Source of the DNA: Sialis fuliginosa
Taxonomy: Eukaryota > Arthropoda > Insecta > Megaloptera > Sialidae
Assembly (NCBI GenBank): GCA_961205875.1
Contig: OY540817.1
Coordinates: forward strand, 15,411,001-15,475,000
Reading direction: 5' to 3'
DNA length: 64,000 bases
In this document: positions 1-10,820 of the stretch, piece after piece
How the letters are laid out: each line of letters begins with the position of its first letter
Numbering within the stretch: the first letter of the stretch is position 1
Program-made: the position numbers and the translations under genes
Notes under the pieces: generated by a model
What the model saw: the letters and a program-made list of their open reading frames with translations, nothing else
Database searches by the model: none
What the model was told of the DNA's origin: nothing

Positions 1-3000
1 ATACAAATGATAACTTCGTTCAAGACTCGGCCAAGGCTTGTCGACCAATATAGTACCAGAGTCTAGTCCCATAGTCGCACGTCACATAAAGGTGCCAAAG
101 AAATGCGTAATATTAGTTTTAGAGACGTGCAACTATGCCTTGTCTGTGAAACTTCTTTTTTTTGAAGACTATTTGTTTATTACTTTTTGTTTGAAATATT
201 TCAGCGTAATCGGGTTTTAGTTTTTTTATTATTATTATTATTAATGATCAAACTTCAAAAATTCAAAACTCTCTCTCGACTCAGCGGTTATTATCTAATG
301 TCTTATATCTCCAACTTATTAGCGTACTACAAGCTTACATAAAATTTCCCTTACATTTTAGATATAATTTTATGAGCTTGGAATGACCATAACGCAACTC
401 GGGTTGGCATGGTTACTTCAACACGTACAACTCTTAAAACACCAGTAGTAATTAAAAGTTTACTAAGCTCGGCCGTCTTCTAGCAGTAATGTGTGAACAA
501 TGCACGCTCAGCTGTTATGGTTATTATATCTCTGGGTGTTGTACTGATCATTATGGTATGCATATAGAGCGAATGTGTGCTGGATGAGAATATTTAGTTA
601 ATTTGGAAAATTTATTTTAAATTCTAAACTGTTTTTGAGTGTGGTTTTTATTTATATATTTTTTTGCAGGGGTTATTTTAGTGTGTAGCTGTATAACTTG
701 TTTCTGTAGTTCCAAAAATGAAAACTGCAGTTGTAAAAGCTAATATGTGTAGTTGAAAAATTGCAAATAAAAAAAGTAAGTGTAGAACAAAAAAAGGTCA
801 TTATAATTTATAAGAGAGAAATATACAAAGTGAAGAGCAAAAAAACAAAAAAGAAAGGTATTTGCAGTTAAACATTTTTCTTAAAATAACCCATGTTTTA
901 TTGATTCTAAATATTCATCAGTTACTATTTGGGATTATTTGTAATATTTTAGTAAGCAACCGATTTTTATGTTTTAACTCACTTAAAAGTACATAACATA
1001 AATCTAGAATATTTCCACAATAAACGTTATCATTATATTTGATGTATGATACATCCCATGTTTGTATGCGAGCAGTATAGAAGTTAATTATTTTTAAATA
1101 ATTTTGTACTGTTGATTATTCCAATGAAGAGAATTTCGAACTCATAAAATCTGTTAGTTACTATACAAGCACTTTGAAATGGATTGAAATTTATATGATT
1201 TTTAAAAATTTTAATTTTATATTAATTAATTTATTTGAATCTCCTATTTTTGAAGACATTACATTGTATATTTGATTTAGTTTTAATTCACTAGACAGTA
1301 TATTTTTTCAATAAATAATAAATGCACTAAAAGATATATTTTTCATACACAATTTTCTTAGGGTCTGCATTAATAACGTATACTTCGATTCATTTAACAA
1401 ACGTCAGCGATTAGATGTGTGAAAGATAGTGTACCATGATAGAAATATTTTGCTTAGGGACAATTTCGTTATAATTCCAAATCTAATATATAATTGTAAG
1501 TATTAGATAGGATATAACCTAAATTATGCTATCCATAATTCACACCATACAAACCCAATAACAAATACATCAATGCACAAGAGAAAATTCCAACTTAATG
1601 TCATGTCTGAACAAATAAAAAATGTCCCACCATACGGATGCAAATATCAAACAATGAAAAAAAAATTAAACACGGTTTTCATCCAATTAACAACAACAGA
1701 TTCGATAACTTGATTTATAGCCGTGAACCAAAGAGCAAATCGTATTTGGTGGATACCTTTTAGCTGCGCATACAACATGTAACCCTTTACCTTTTGATCG
1801 TCGGACGAAACTTCTCACTAATTGTAAAAGTTTCTGTAGCTTTCCATCAAAATCAATTATCGCTCCTACACATGGTCCATACACTTGCGTACTCACACAT
1901 ATGCCAATCATGTTTCTGTCTTGTTCTGATTACATGTCATTCATTTGGGTTTAACCGCAAACTATTTACTCGACTTTATTTTTAGGCGAAAGTAATTTTG
2001 TCAAAGTATATTGATTTTATCGTACATGTGCCGGTGTATCTTATATATACAGAAGCTGGTGTGGTCGGTACAGCTTTATTTTATTTACTCGGTTTTCGAG
2101 TTGTAATTTAAATAGTTTTATATGGATTGTTCAGAAACTGACTAATTCTATAAAAGTAAGTAGATTAGGCAGACATGCACCAAAGCAGGTTTTCTTCCCT
2201 TCTTCATATAGTGTTTCTTCTCGATAAATTTAATTAAGAGTAATCGATAAAAAGTTTTTTTCTGGACTTTATCTCATATTTTCACATGTAATGTTGAAAC
2301 TAAAATAATATTATTTACCACAGTTCATGATTAGTTCAAAACTTATAATATTTAGTTGCATAAATTACTTTTTTCGACAAGTCATAATTTTTATATTAAC
2401 TAGTCTAACAAACTAACAAGCAGTTTATCTCTAAAAATAAGCATACATTACAAATTTAATTATTGAGTTTGACTATCCAATGTCGACACTCAATCATTTG
2501 TTTTTTCCCCAACTTAATTTATTGTGGATCTATCACTCATTTCACTGAAAAGCACTTTTTCGTCTTGCTAACTCAAAATGATTTAAAAAAATATATTTTC
2601 ATTTCTTTAGTTAGCAATGTCCATTAATTAATTCCATAACTACTTTCGATTTATAAATAACTTTTAGATGAAAATGTGAACTTCCATTATTTAAAATTAT
2701 TGTTAAATCTTAATTTTGAGAAAAGACAATTACTATTACTTCGTTATAAGTTTTATACTTATAATCATTGAAGAAAAAATTCCTTAAAAGAAATGATCAA
2801 ACTTTAACAACAAGTATACCTACCAAGAAACAAAAAGAATTATCTCCAACTTCAAAGCCGCTGCTGCTACAGTTGACTGTTAAAAACCCAATCAAATTCA
2901 TGTTAAGATAAAAATGTTAGATATGTCGATCGCGTAATTTTATCACAAGTATAAAACGATAACGGCAATATTTTCCCACTCCATAATTCCCCCACCGCGC

Positions 3001-3293
3001 CATCGAATACCCATAGAATGTCCACAAACTGTGATCAGATTGGGCAAATCCTGAGGCACTCTTAGCTAAAACAAAAGCATATTTTCAGATAACAGCTCAT
3101 GGAGAGTTAAGTTATTCAAACAGAGCTGGATTTAGATATTTTTATTTTATTTCAGGTTGCTTATAATGAGAAGATATATATAATTTCTATTTAATTTGCA
3201 AAAGTTTATAAAGGCATCATTATTGTTCTTGTAATGTCAGAATTAAGAAAAAAAGAGTATTTTTATTTCTTCCTTCGATATTATATTGTAGAA
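1..3293. other. AT-rich non-coding stretch
   Basis: No gene is recognised here. The first 120 bases are less AT-rich and open in a plus frame, but match nothing I know. A 74-codon minus-strand frame at 1687-1911 has no recognised motif. A dispersed repeat (735-900) and a weak candidate minus-strand exon (2943-3065) are treated separately. The rest is A/T-rich sequence with homopolymer runs and frequent stops in all frames. Confidence 0.6.
735..900 (+). repeat. dispersed repeat, copy 1 (partner at 36505-36700)
   Basis: The core AGTTGAAAAATTGCAA, preceded by AAAGCTAAT(A/T)TGTGT, occurs here and at 36.5 kb in the same orientation. About 100-150 bases downstream both copies carry TTTCTTAAA(A/G)TAACCC. 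The ends match and the middle has diverged, as in two old copies of one interspersed element. Class is undetermined because no terminal repeats or coding are visible. Confidence 0.45.
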
Positions 3294-3499
3294 GAGGGCT
3301 GGCCAACCTACAACGATTTACAAAGATCTCTGAAGATCGTTGTAACGTTGAAAATTCAAGAACTTTCAACGTTGAAATTTCATGAATTTTCTACGTTTCA
3401 ATCTATCTATCACAATCTTCAACGATCTTTAGAAATCTTAGTAGATCTTATTTAAGTTGTCCATGCGGCCCGTGGAGCAATTTGGGTTGGCCAGGTCTG
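3294..3499. mobile_element. hAT-type MITE, 206 bp, with 8-bp target duplication
   Basis: The 8-bp sequence TTGTAGAA lies directly on both sides (3286-3293 and 3500-3507), the size of a hAT target-site duplication. The ends are inverted: left GAGGGCTGGCCAACC, right (reverse complement) CAGACCTGGCCAACCC. The inner right end reads GCGGCCCGTGGAGCAA, a subterminal sequence typical of insect hAT elements. There is no transposase, so the element is non-autonomous. The interior contains small palindromes built on AACGTTGAAA and CAACGAT..GATC. The 73-codon frame running through it is incidental. Confidence 0.85.
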
Positions 3500-3507
3500 T
3501 TGTAGAA

Positions 3508-4675
3508 TGTTTTTTATCATATACATTTTTCGCCTGGTTTTATTCTTGAAGAGGTAATCATTTTGACTTCTAAGGGGTTTAATATTTAACTAGACAAACA
3601 CAAATATTCAGAACCAACTTAATTACTATTTATTTATTTAAATATCCACAACAAAATACAAAAACAAATTTTTATGATAACATTAAATTACATCAATAAA
3701 ATAAAACATATCTCATACCATAAAACAAATGTGCATAAATGTATGATGCATCTTACAATTTGTGTCTTACAAATTCTATTGAAGCTATAAAAGTATAGCA
3801 ATCATCTTGTTTTACAATACCAACAATTCATATCCATTTTTAAAGTCGTTGTACATTCATGTGTACATTCATGCAGCTCTGAACAATAGATCAATGATGA
3901 TAGAGAATGTACATAAACGTTCCTTTACCTCTTGTTAAATTGCTATATACATATATACTTTACCATATTACAGAGTATAACATTTTTACTGATATACTCG
4001 TGATGTTCTTGGTCATTTATTCTTTTACTGGAATTTGTTTTTTTGTTGTTGAATATATGGTGCTATTTATGTCGATATTTATGGATATTACGTTATCAAA
4101 CTACTGCTTCTTTTAATCTACGGTTATTATAAACTAAAAGCAAGATTTATTATGGTCATAAAATGAAAAATACATATGTATTTTTTTTAAATAATACTAA
4201 AAGCTATTTAGGTACCAAGATGGTTAACTAAAGATTAATAAATTTAAATTTTGGTTCCAATTAATTATCAGATAGAAATTTCGTTTTCGGTTTTTATTAT
4301 AAACTCAAAAATAAGTTCTTATAGAGGTTAATAGATACATACTTGGACTGGGAATGATAATAATACAGCTGTAAAACAATTCAGAACATGCTGTTTACCA
4401 TAATTTAAAAATAATTTGAAATAACTTCTTGTGTATGTATTATATTTATAACCAAACTCGATAACTAAACTACAATCTGACCTTTTTTTAAATAAGTAAA
4501 CTGCTGTGACCACCGCAATATGTTTTAATACATCATTTTAAGACAGTGATGTTTGATATTTTATATAAAATATTTTTCTTGACATCCATTGTACTACATG
4601 CTACAAGCTCATGGTTGTAGGTTTATGTATCATTTTGGCTGTAGAACACAGACAGACCGGCAATTGTTATAATAA
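3508..4675. other. AT-rich non-coding stretch
   Basis: No gene is seen. There is a perfect 12-bp tandem doublet (TGTACATTCATG twice) near 3850-3873. Open frames here (69 and 61 codons) are low-complexity and show no domain. Confidence 0.6.
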
Positions 4676-4677
4676 TA

Positions 4678-5218
4678 AGGTAAAAGCACCAATTATGGCC
4701 GCTATAAGAGCAAGTTTCCGTTTTTGGGATTAATGGGCTTGTTTTTTTTGTAATTCTCATGAACTCATGTTACTAATAAGACAAGTAATCAATTTAATCA
4801 CCAAAGTCCGCAAATATAGTTTTTTTTTATTATAGCCTTTTATTTTGTTCATGTTTTTTCTCCAGTAATGGTAAAGGTAAAACCAGTAATGAGCACGCAG
4901 TGATGAACACTTGCTAATGATTACAAAATGAAAAGTACTACGACACAAAAAATATAAAAGAAAGAATCGTCAAATTTGAAGCAATGTAAAGCAGTTGCTA
5001 TGATAATATAATAATTAATTAATTAATAGTTTATATGGCCATCATTTTGACACCTATTGGCCGATTGTCATCAAATCACGCTTTAAGACAGTTAAATGTA
5101 TATAGATTAATATTCAGAAATAGTAGTAATCAAATATCAACACATATTTCTAATTCAGTACATTTAATTAAAAATTTTCCATTACTGGGGTTGATTGCCA
5201 AGACTGGTACCACTACCT
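4678..5218 (+). mobile_element. AGGTACTGG-family MITE, copy A (longest, 541 bp)
   Basis: It is flanked by TA dinucleotides, with inverted ends AGGTAAAAGCACCAATTATG and, reversed, AGGTAGTGGTACCAGTCTTG. A shared 5' block (GGCCGCTATAAGAGCAAG ... GTAATTCTCATGAACTCATG) recurs in three other copies in this window. Its internal segment at about 4830-4950 matches the reversed copy at 39.3-39.7 kb. The 93-codon plus frame starting at 5035 only partly overlaps and is not a gene. TA duplications suggest mobilisation by a Tc1/mariner-type transposase; that is an inference. Confidence 0.8.
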
Positions 5219-5220
5219 TA

Positions 5221-6297
5221 TTAACAAACAGCAAATATATGCATGTATCTGAAATAAAATTGATATCCTTGTATACCGTATCCAGACTTTACATATTGTT
5301 TGTACTTGACCATTAATTACCGACTATCTTTTACAATTTTGCTTTTATACTCTGTTATAATAATTATCCCAAATTATTGATCAATACATGTAAGATAAAA
5401 ATACAAGACAAACTCCCATCTGATACTGACTAGCTTTTATCAAATTATCTTTTAGAATTTGTATCACAAATAATATAATAACAAAGTATTGTAACATAAA
5501 TGATAATATTCCCAAACATATAAAACATATTGTGAACGTTATCAAATTTCTTAATGTTTCATCTTTAGCAAAGTCAAACGGTAGGTATATTGTTTCCTCC
5601 GAACTCGATACTTCCCTAAATTATCGACAATCAATTTGCCGGAGAGTACGGTCCTTTATTAATTTTGTCCCACTCCAACAGACAATTATTTTCCCATTAA
5701 GACAAGAAACACGAGATGAAGCACATTATGCTCCGTGTTTGTGAAACAACAGTCTCGGAAACAGTGGCGGCCCATACTTACAATTTCAGGGGGTACTTTG
5801 TATTTTTAAAAAGTAAATTGTAAAAAGATTATATTTTTAAAAGTATATTGGATATTGCTTGTGTTGTGGTAAGTTACCTATATTATTGAGAACACATTAA
5901 ACGTGCACTATTTTAAATGAAATGAGAAATAGTGAAGAGCATTGGATTCTATCTTACATTTAATAAACTATTATAGCATTTGTAAACAATATTCAACAGT
6001 ATTTTTTTTTCTTTTAGCAAAAGTAAATATAAACTAGCGTTAAGAAAATACATTTTGTTCATTAAAGAAATAAAATGACACATAGAAAAAAAATGTTCCT
6101 TAAAATGGCTAAATGAGTATTAGTTTGTTGAGATTTGTACTAAATGAGCAATATCATGTATTTATATAGAATTTTATCTAATCTGTCGGTCTGTGTGCTC
6201 TACATATTATAGAATAATATTATCTATACTTTATGTACAATTCATTTTATTTTATTTTTTATTAGTTTGTCAGAAATGTGTATTAATAAATTAAGAA
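5221..6297. other. AT-rich non-coding stretch, possible TE end near 5763
   Basis: A sequence starting CAGTGGCGGCCCATAC near 5763 resembles a hAT terminus, but no matching inverted end was found. A 70-codon frame at 5532-5744 has no recognisable domain. If the candidate exon at 6298-6453 is real, this region would hold its 3' untranslated region. Confidence 0.5.
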
Positions 6298-6453
6298 TCA
6301 CGTAAACTGTTCACTGTCAGGATTACCAGTAAGAAAGTCCCATGGGTACCAAGGCAGATATTTTTCCCCGCGTACGCTACTGGTCGGTTCCAAATAGCCT
6401 TCCGGCGGACCTGGATTATCGAACGCGGGTAGACTTCGCGGACAACTCCGCTG
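6298..6453 (-). CDS. candidate terminal coding exon, unknown protein
   Basis: This is a 52-codon frame ending in TGA, inside a G+C-rich islet surrounded by DNA near 28% G+C. It is preceded on the minus strand by a pyrimidine-rich tract and tandem acceptors (CCCATCAACAG|CAG|CGG), a NAGNAG arrangement where both choices keep the frame. The predicted tail is rich in Pro, Gly, Glu, Tyr and Trp, including FDNPGPPEGYLEP and KYLPWYPWDFL, and would suit a cytoplasmic C-terminus. I do not recognise the protein. Caution: a plus-strand frame of about 43 codons is also open here, and no upstream exon could be assigned. Confidence 0.3.
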   Translation of the reverse strand, partial: QRSCPRSLPAFDNPGPPEGYLEPTSSVRGEKYLPWYPWDFLTGNPDSEQFT

Positions 6454-8465
6454 CTGTTGATGGGAGATAATGATGTTTCCTTATCGCTTTTTGTTTTCTG
6501 AAACTCATTTTAAATGAACAGTGATTCGTTTCTGAATAAATACCCGATAACAGGCAATAGATTTTTTATAAGGTTTAATACAAAACCATATAAGTATTAA
6601 TTTTTCGCTTGATAAATTATGTGAATTTTCGTATCGTATTTTTTAGACCGACCTCTTATTGTGGATATATCGAAATAAAATTTTACTTAAGAAATTCTTG
6701 AATGCGTATCTAAAATAAAATATCGTTTAGAGTTATTTTATTATTGTTTCATTTTACAAGTAACGTGGAAATACAATTGAAGATTTTGATAAACAATTAT
6801 TTGTATATATAGAAAAATAGTAAATAAGTTTTGATGAAAATAAAGTATAATTCGGAGATAAAAACTGTTAATGATTTAAAAAAATAATATATATTAAAAG
6901 TAGCGATAGAATATAATATAGTATTCATGTATGTATTATTATTTTTATTTATTTTTTATTTGTATATTGTGATATACCTCTTAGTGTTAAAAAGAGTCAT
7001 AAATCTTTGTAAAGTTCTAATATAGTTTTTATATTCCATACCATTTTTGATGCATTGCGCCATAATAAATAAGGTAAAAAATATATAAGAACATTAAATT
7101 ATATCAAGAATGCACATAAAGATTATAAATTTTGTAATGAAATTGTCATCGAGTTTTAATTTCAGTAAATATCACATACATTCATACAAAAAAACACATA
7201 CCTATCTCTTACAATAAAGATCCGTGAAAATATACAAATACATATTGAAAATGACATCAGCTATTATGATCAGTGACAATAAATAATAAATACCAATGAA
7301 CATCAAGCATGTATTCATTAAAAACAAAATAAAAATGTAACATCCGTACAATTTCATAAAATAGTCTATAGAAATTCCTGTCTATGACAAAAATCGTATA
7401 TAGTAGAATGAGTTTTTCATTTAATTTCGGAATTCTTACAAAAATTATATTTTCATGCATCACCTGAATGGGAACATTGATGTATAAGAATTGTTCAATA
7501 TGGCAATAAAAAATACGCAAAATCCGCTTTTCCCCGGAAAGCGATTTATTGAATCGTAAAAATTGTGACGAGAGACATCTGCGATGAGAATTTGCTACAA
7601 CTTTGTAGCAGCAGAATTTGTATTCATATTTCTATAATACGACATGTATATATACTTATTTACGAAAGTTTTTCCTTTTCTAACTACATTCCTTACTAAT
7701 AGTGTGTTATCAATAACATTTCACATAGATTGTGATATTCATATCAAATATTTCATATTCAATTCTTACATTTGTCAGGACTATTGTACGTAGATACTAA
7801 AGAATTATCTTGTCTTATTGAAAATATTTCTATGAAATAATATTATTGATATTGTATTCAAATAAAGAATACATAATATAAGCACTTTGTACTTTTTAGT
7901 GCAAAATCGTGTTTAACAGATTTTTTTCTATCTAAATATTATATAAATATATTTTTTTCCTGTATCGAACTTGAGTCTAATGCGGAATGCAAAAAATAAT
8001 CATTTCTTACGCATATTTGTAGTTGTTATTAATTTAAATTTTAGCTTAAGTCTGATGCTCAATTTAGGCCCTATTAAACTCAAAGTCAATTTTTATAAAT
8101 AAACGTCACTATTTTTCTTTACGTAATGTTTTCTTTAATTTTTTTATTAACATTGATGATTTGGAAAATTGATTTTATTATGAATGTGTTTTAATGAGAT
8201 TCATTTTCAATGAAAAGGATAGGCATTTCCTCAAAAAAATCTTAAATTCTTCTGAACACGATTCTAAAACAAGTAGAGAGTGCTATTTGAATGAAAAATA
8301 GCTTGGAACTAAGAAGGCTCAAATATAAATATAAAAAAAATTAACAATTGAAATCTCTAGTTTCTAACAAAAAAATTATTTTCTGCATTTACCGAATTTT
8401 TTTTTATTTTCTCATCATTTATTACAATTTTTAAATGTCATTCTTTCCATATAAGTTCTGTTTTA

Positions 8466-8535
8466 ATTCGGGTAAAACGTACACTAAATCACAACAACGC
8501 ATAGTTATTTTTATAGTGGACTTTTATACCCGAAT
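8466..8535. repeat. inverted repeat ending in ATTCGGGTA
   Basis: The arms begin ATTCGGGTAAAACGTACACTA on the left and, reversed, ATTCGGGTATAAAAGTCC on the right, separated by about 25 bases. The right arm, read on the minus strand, contains GGGTATAAAAG, a good TATA-box match. It may be a tiny MITE or the end of a larger element. No target duplication was found. Confidence 0.4.
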
Positions 8536-10670
8536 AAAGCCACAACCACCATAGACACAATCACCATAGTTGAGGGGCAGGATTTATGGTATCATCATAC
8601 CTAACCGTTATTTGAAGTATACTCGTTGTAATTTACATGTTCCTCGCCACCCGCTCTAGAAGAGTCGTTAACATTATTACAGCCACAGCTAAAGTTTAGT
8701 GATTTAGGGTAAAACAAGGGGTTGCCGACATCAAAAATTATGCTAGTTACGTAATGGCTTAAGGCGTGTCGAGTGACGCCATCTATCGTGCATATGAACG
8801 TATTTCAATTACTCGTACTTATGCAGTTTGATAATTCAATTACTGATATTTTGCTTCCTCTCAATACCGAAGATACGAGCAACTTTGTGATTGATTACAA
8901 AATTTTAAATTGATCTTTCCGTTTCAGATCAATATAACAACACTTGTGTTATTTGTCCTTTATCTAAGGTTTCTACATAAATATATAATTTATTTAAAAC
9001 AAAATTTTAAAAGTTTTGAACTTCTGGTGCATGCATTTCACGTCATTCACAACAGTCTGGCGCGTATCGCCGGTGATTGCTAGGGGGGGGAGGTAGTATG
9101 CTCCAGTCAGACAACGGTTATTGGTATATGTCCGTGTTGTCAACCATCGGATTTGGATTTGCAAGTTAATGAGCTTGTCAACAGTCCCTGGTTTGACGCG
9201 CTCTCACCGTAGTTTTGTTGAATGAAACTATTGTTTGGTGATGAAAACTTTTATACAAATGTATAGCGACTTTTTTTGTATCATTGAATACATTTTTTGT
9301 TCGAAAATTGTGAAGTCACATGAATGATTAAATTTGTTGTGAATTATTTAACAAACACAGCTTGGGTTATTGTTATTTGAGTATTTCTATAACGCTGACA
9401 TGAGGGCCTAGCTTTTACAGTAAATTTATTTACAAGAGTTTAGTCGAGCTCAAATTTTGAGATTTTTTTCGTGGGACAATGTTTTGTTGCACTCCCACTC
9501 TCATAAAATCATTTTTTACCCGAAAATGTTCGAACAGGACTTCTTCAAAAATATTCAGTCGTCGTCCTCACGAGATTAACACCCAGTATATTATTACTAA
9601 GTTTAACTAAATGCTCATTTAACTAACTGTCGTATTATCAACAGTACCAAGCATAATTTATTTAATTAAAAGGATTTTTAATTTTTTGCACCATGTTTTT
9701 ACAACGCATTTTATGTACCTTTTTCATTGAGAGCCTAAATATTGATTTAAATCACATTGGTAATAGTAAAACAGCATTAAATTGGTTGATAATATCGGGC
9801 ATAAATCTAATAAAAGTGAATAAACGAGGAACTCCTATTACCCTAGATTATATTTATCTTTATAATTTCTCACCCTAATCGAAAGTAGTAATCAAATTCT
9901 GACTGATGTTTATATAATTTATACATTATATAACATACAAAACGATGCAGAAATATAGTAATTTACGCGTCTTGTCTACTATTCCCTTAATAATTTACTA
10001 ATCCCACTATAACTATACATAACTAATCTATACATATAAAGGGAAGTTTCTGCAACTTCATTTAGTTAAACTTCTCGAAACCGATCCTTTCTCATAAATG
10101 ACCCTTAAGATTGGCGGGATAATAAATATTTTTATACATACGAATATAAATACCTAAAAGAAAGTTATAAATATTTTTAAGAATAAATAATATTTCTCGT
10201 CTGTACTTCAAAAGAAGAAAAAACATCCATTGTCGAACATACATTTATAAAACCTGAATTTCTTAAGCATATAATATATTATAACAACTTTGTACACACA
10301 TTTTGGTAAAGAAAGAAAAAAAGTTTTTAAAGTGTATATAGTTATGACTCGTCAAAATCTATCCTGCGAACAGAATAGAATTTTCTTTCTTTCGTCATAT
10401 TTGAACTACAAGTGTTGGAAAACTCCTGACATAACAACTTAGAAACTTGCCGCCGTTTTACCACTCGATTTTTTATACCGCTTGTTCTATACATAACACC
10501 GAACAAAAACGTTGCTTTATAATAGGGATAGTGTGAATCAGAGACACCTAAACTAACAATAAGCAAGAAAAAATCAATATTTTTTACAATGGTTACACGG
10601 TATAAAATTGGGAGACAAATATGTACAACATTATTTTAAAGCTTAATGCTTCAGTTTCTTCTTCTTTCTT

Positions 10671-10820
10671 TTTTAGAATTTTGTAAGTCTAGACCTGAAC
10701 CATATTAATCTCACTTTATTGTCCGTCTGTCCGTCTTCCTTTCATATCACAGTAAAATATTTCATAAAATATAATAGCTAGAAACTTGAAAATTAACTAA
10801 ACATGCAAAGAAATTACCTC
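10671..10820 (+). repeat. CCGTCC-family dispersed repeat, copy a
   Basis: It shares ATTAATCTCACTTT followed by a CCGTC-rich tract and then (A)AAATAT(C/T)TC(G/A)TAA with copies near 24.4 and 27.4 kb. Repeats with this arrangement (a TTTTAGG head, a CCGTCCGTCC block and a tail about stationary feature text such as 'AGCTAGAAACTTG') are widespread in lepidopteran DNA. No coding sequence is present. Exact ends could not be fixed. Confidence 0.55.

Noticed and set aside
1687-1911. 74-codon minus frame with several cysteines
   Set aside because: Starts shortly after a stop, matches no family I know and has no splice signals.
9098-9169. A plus frame containing VLSTIGFG, like the selectivity filter of two-pore potassium channels
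   Set aside because: Only 23 residues, followed by a stop two residues after the motif; the next filter residue (Asp) and pore-helix context are missing.
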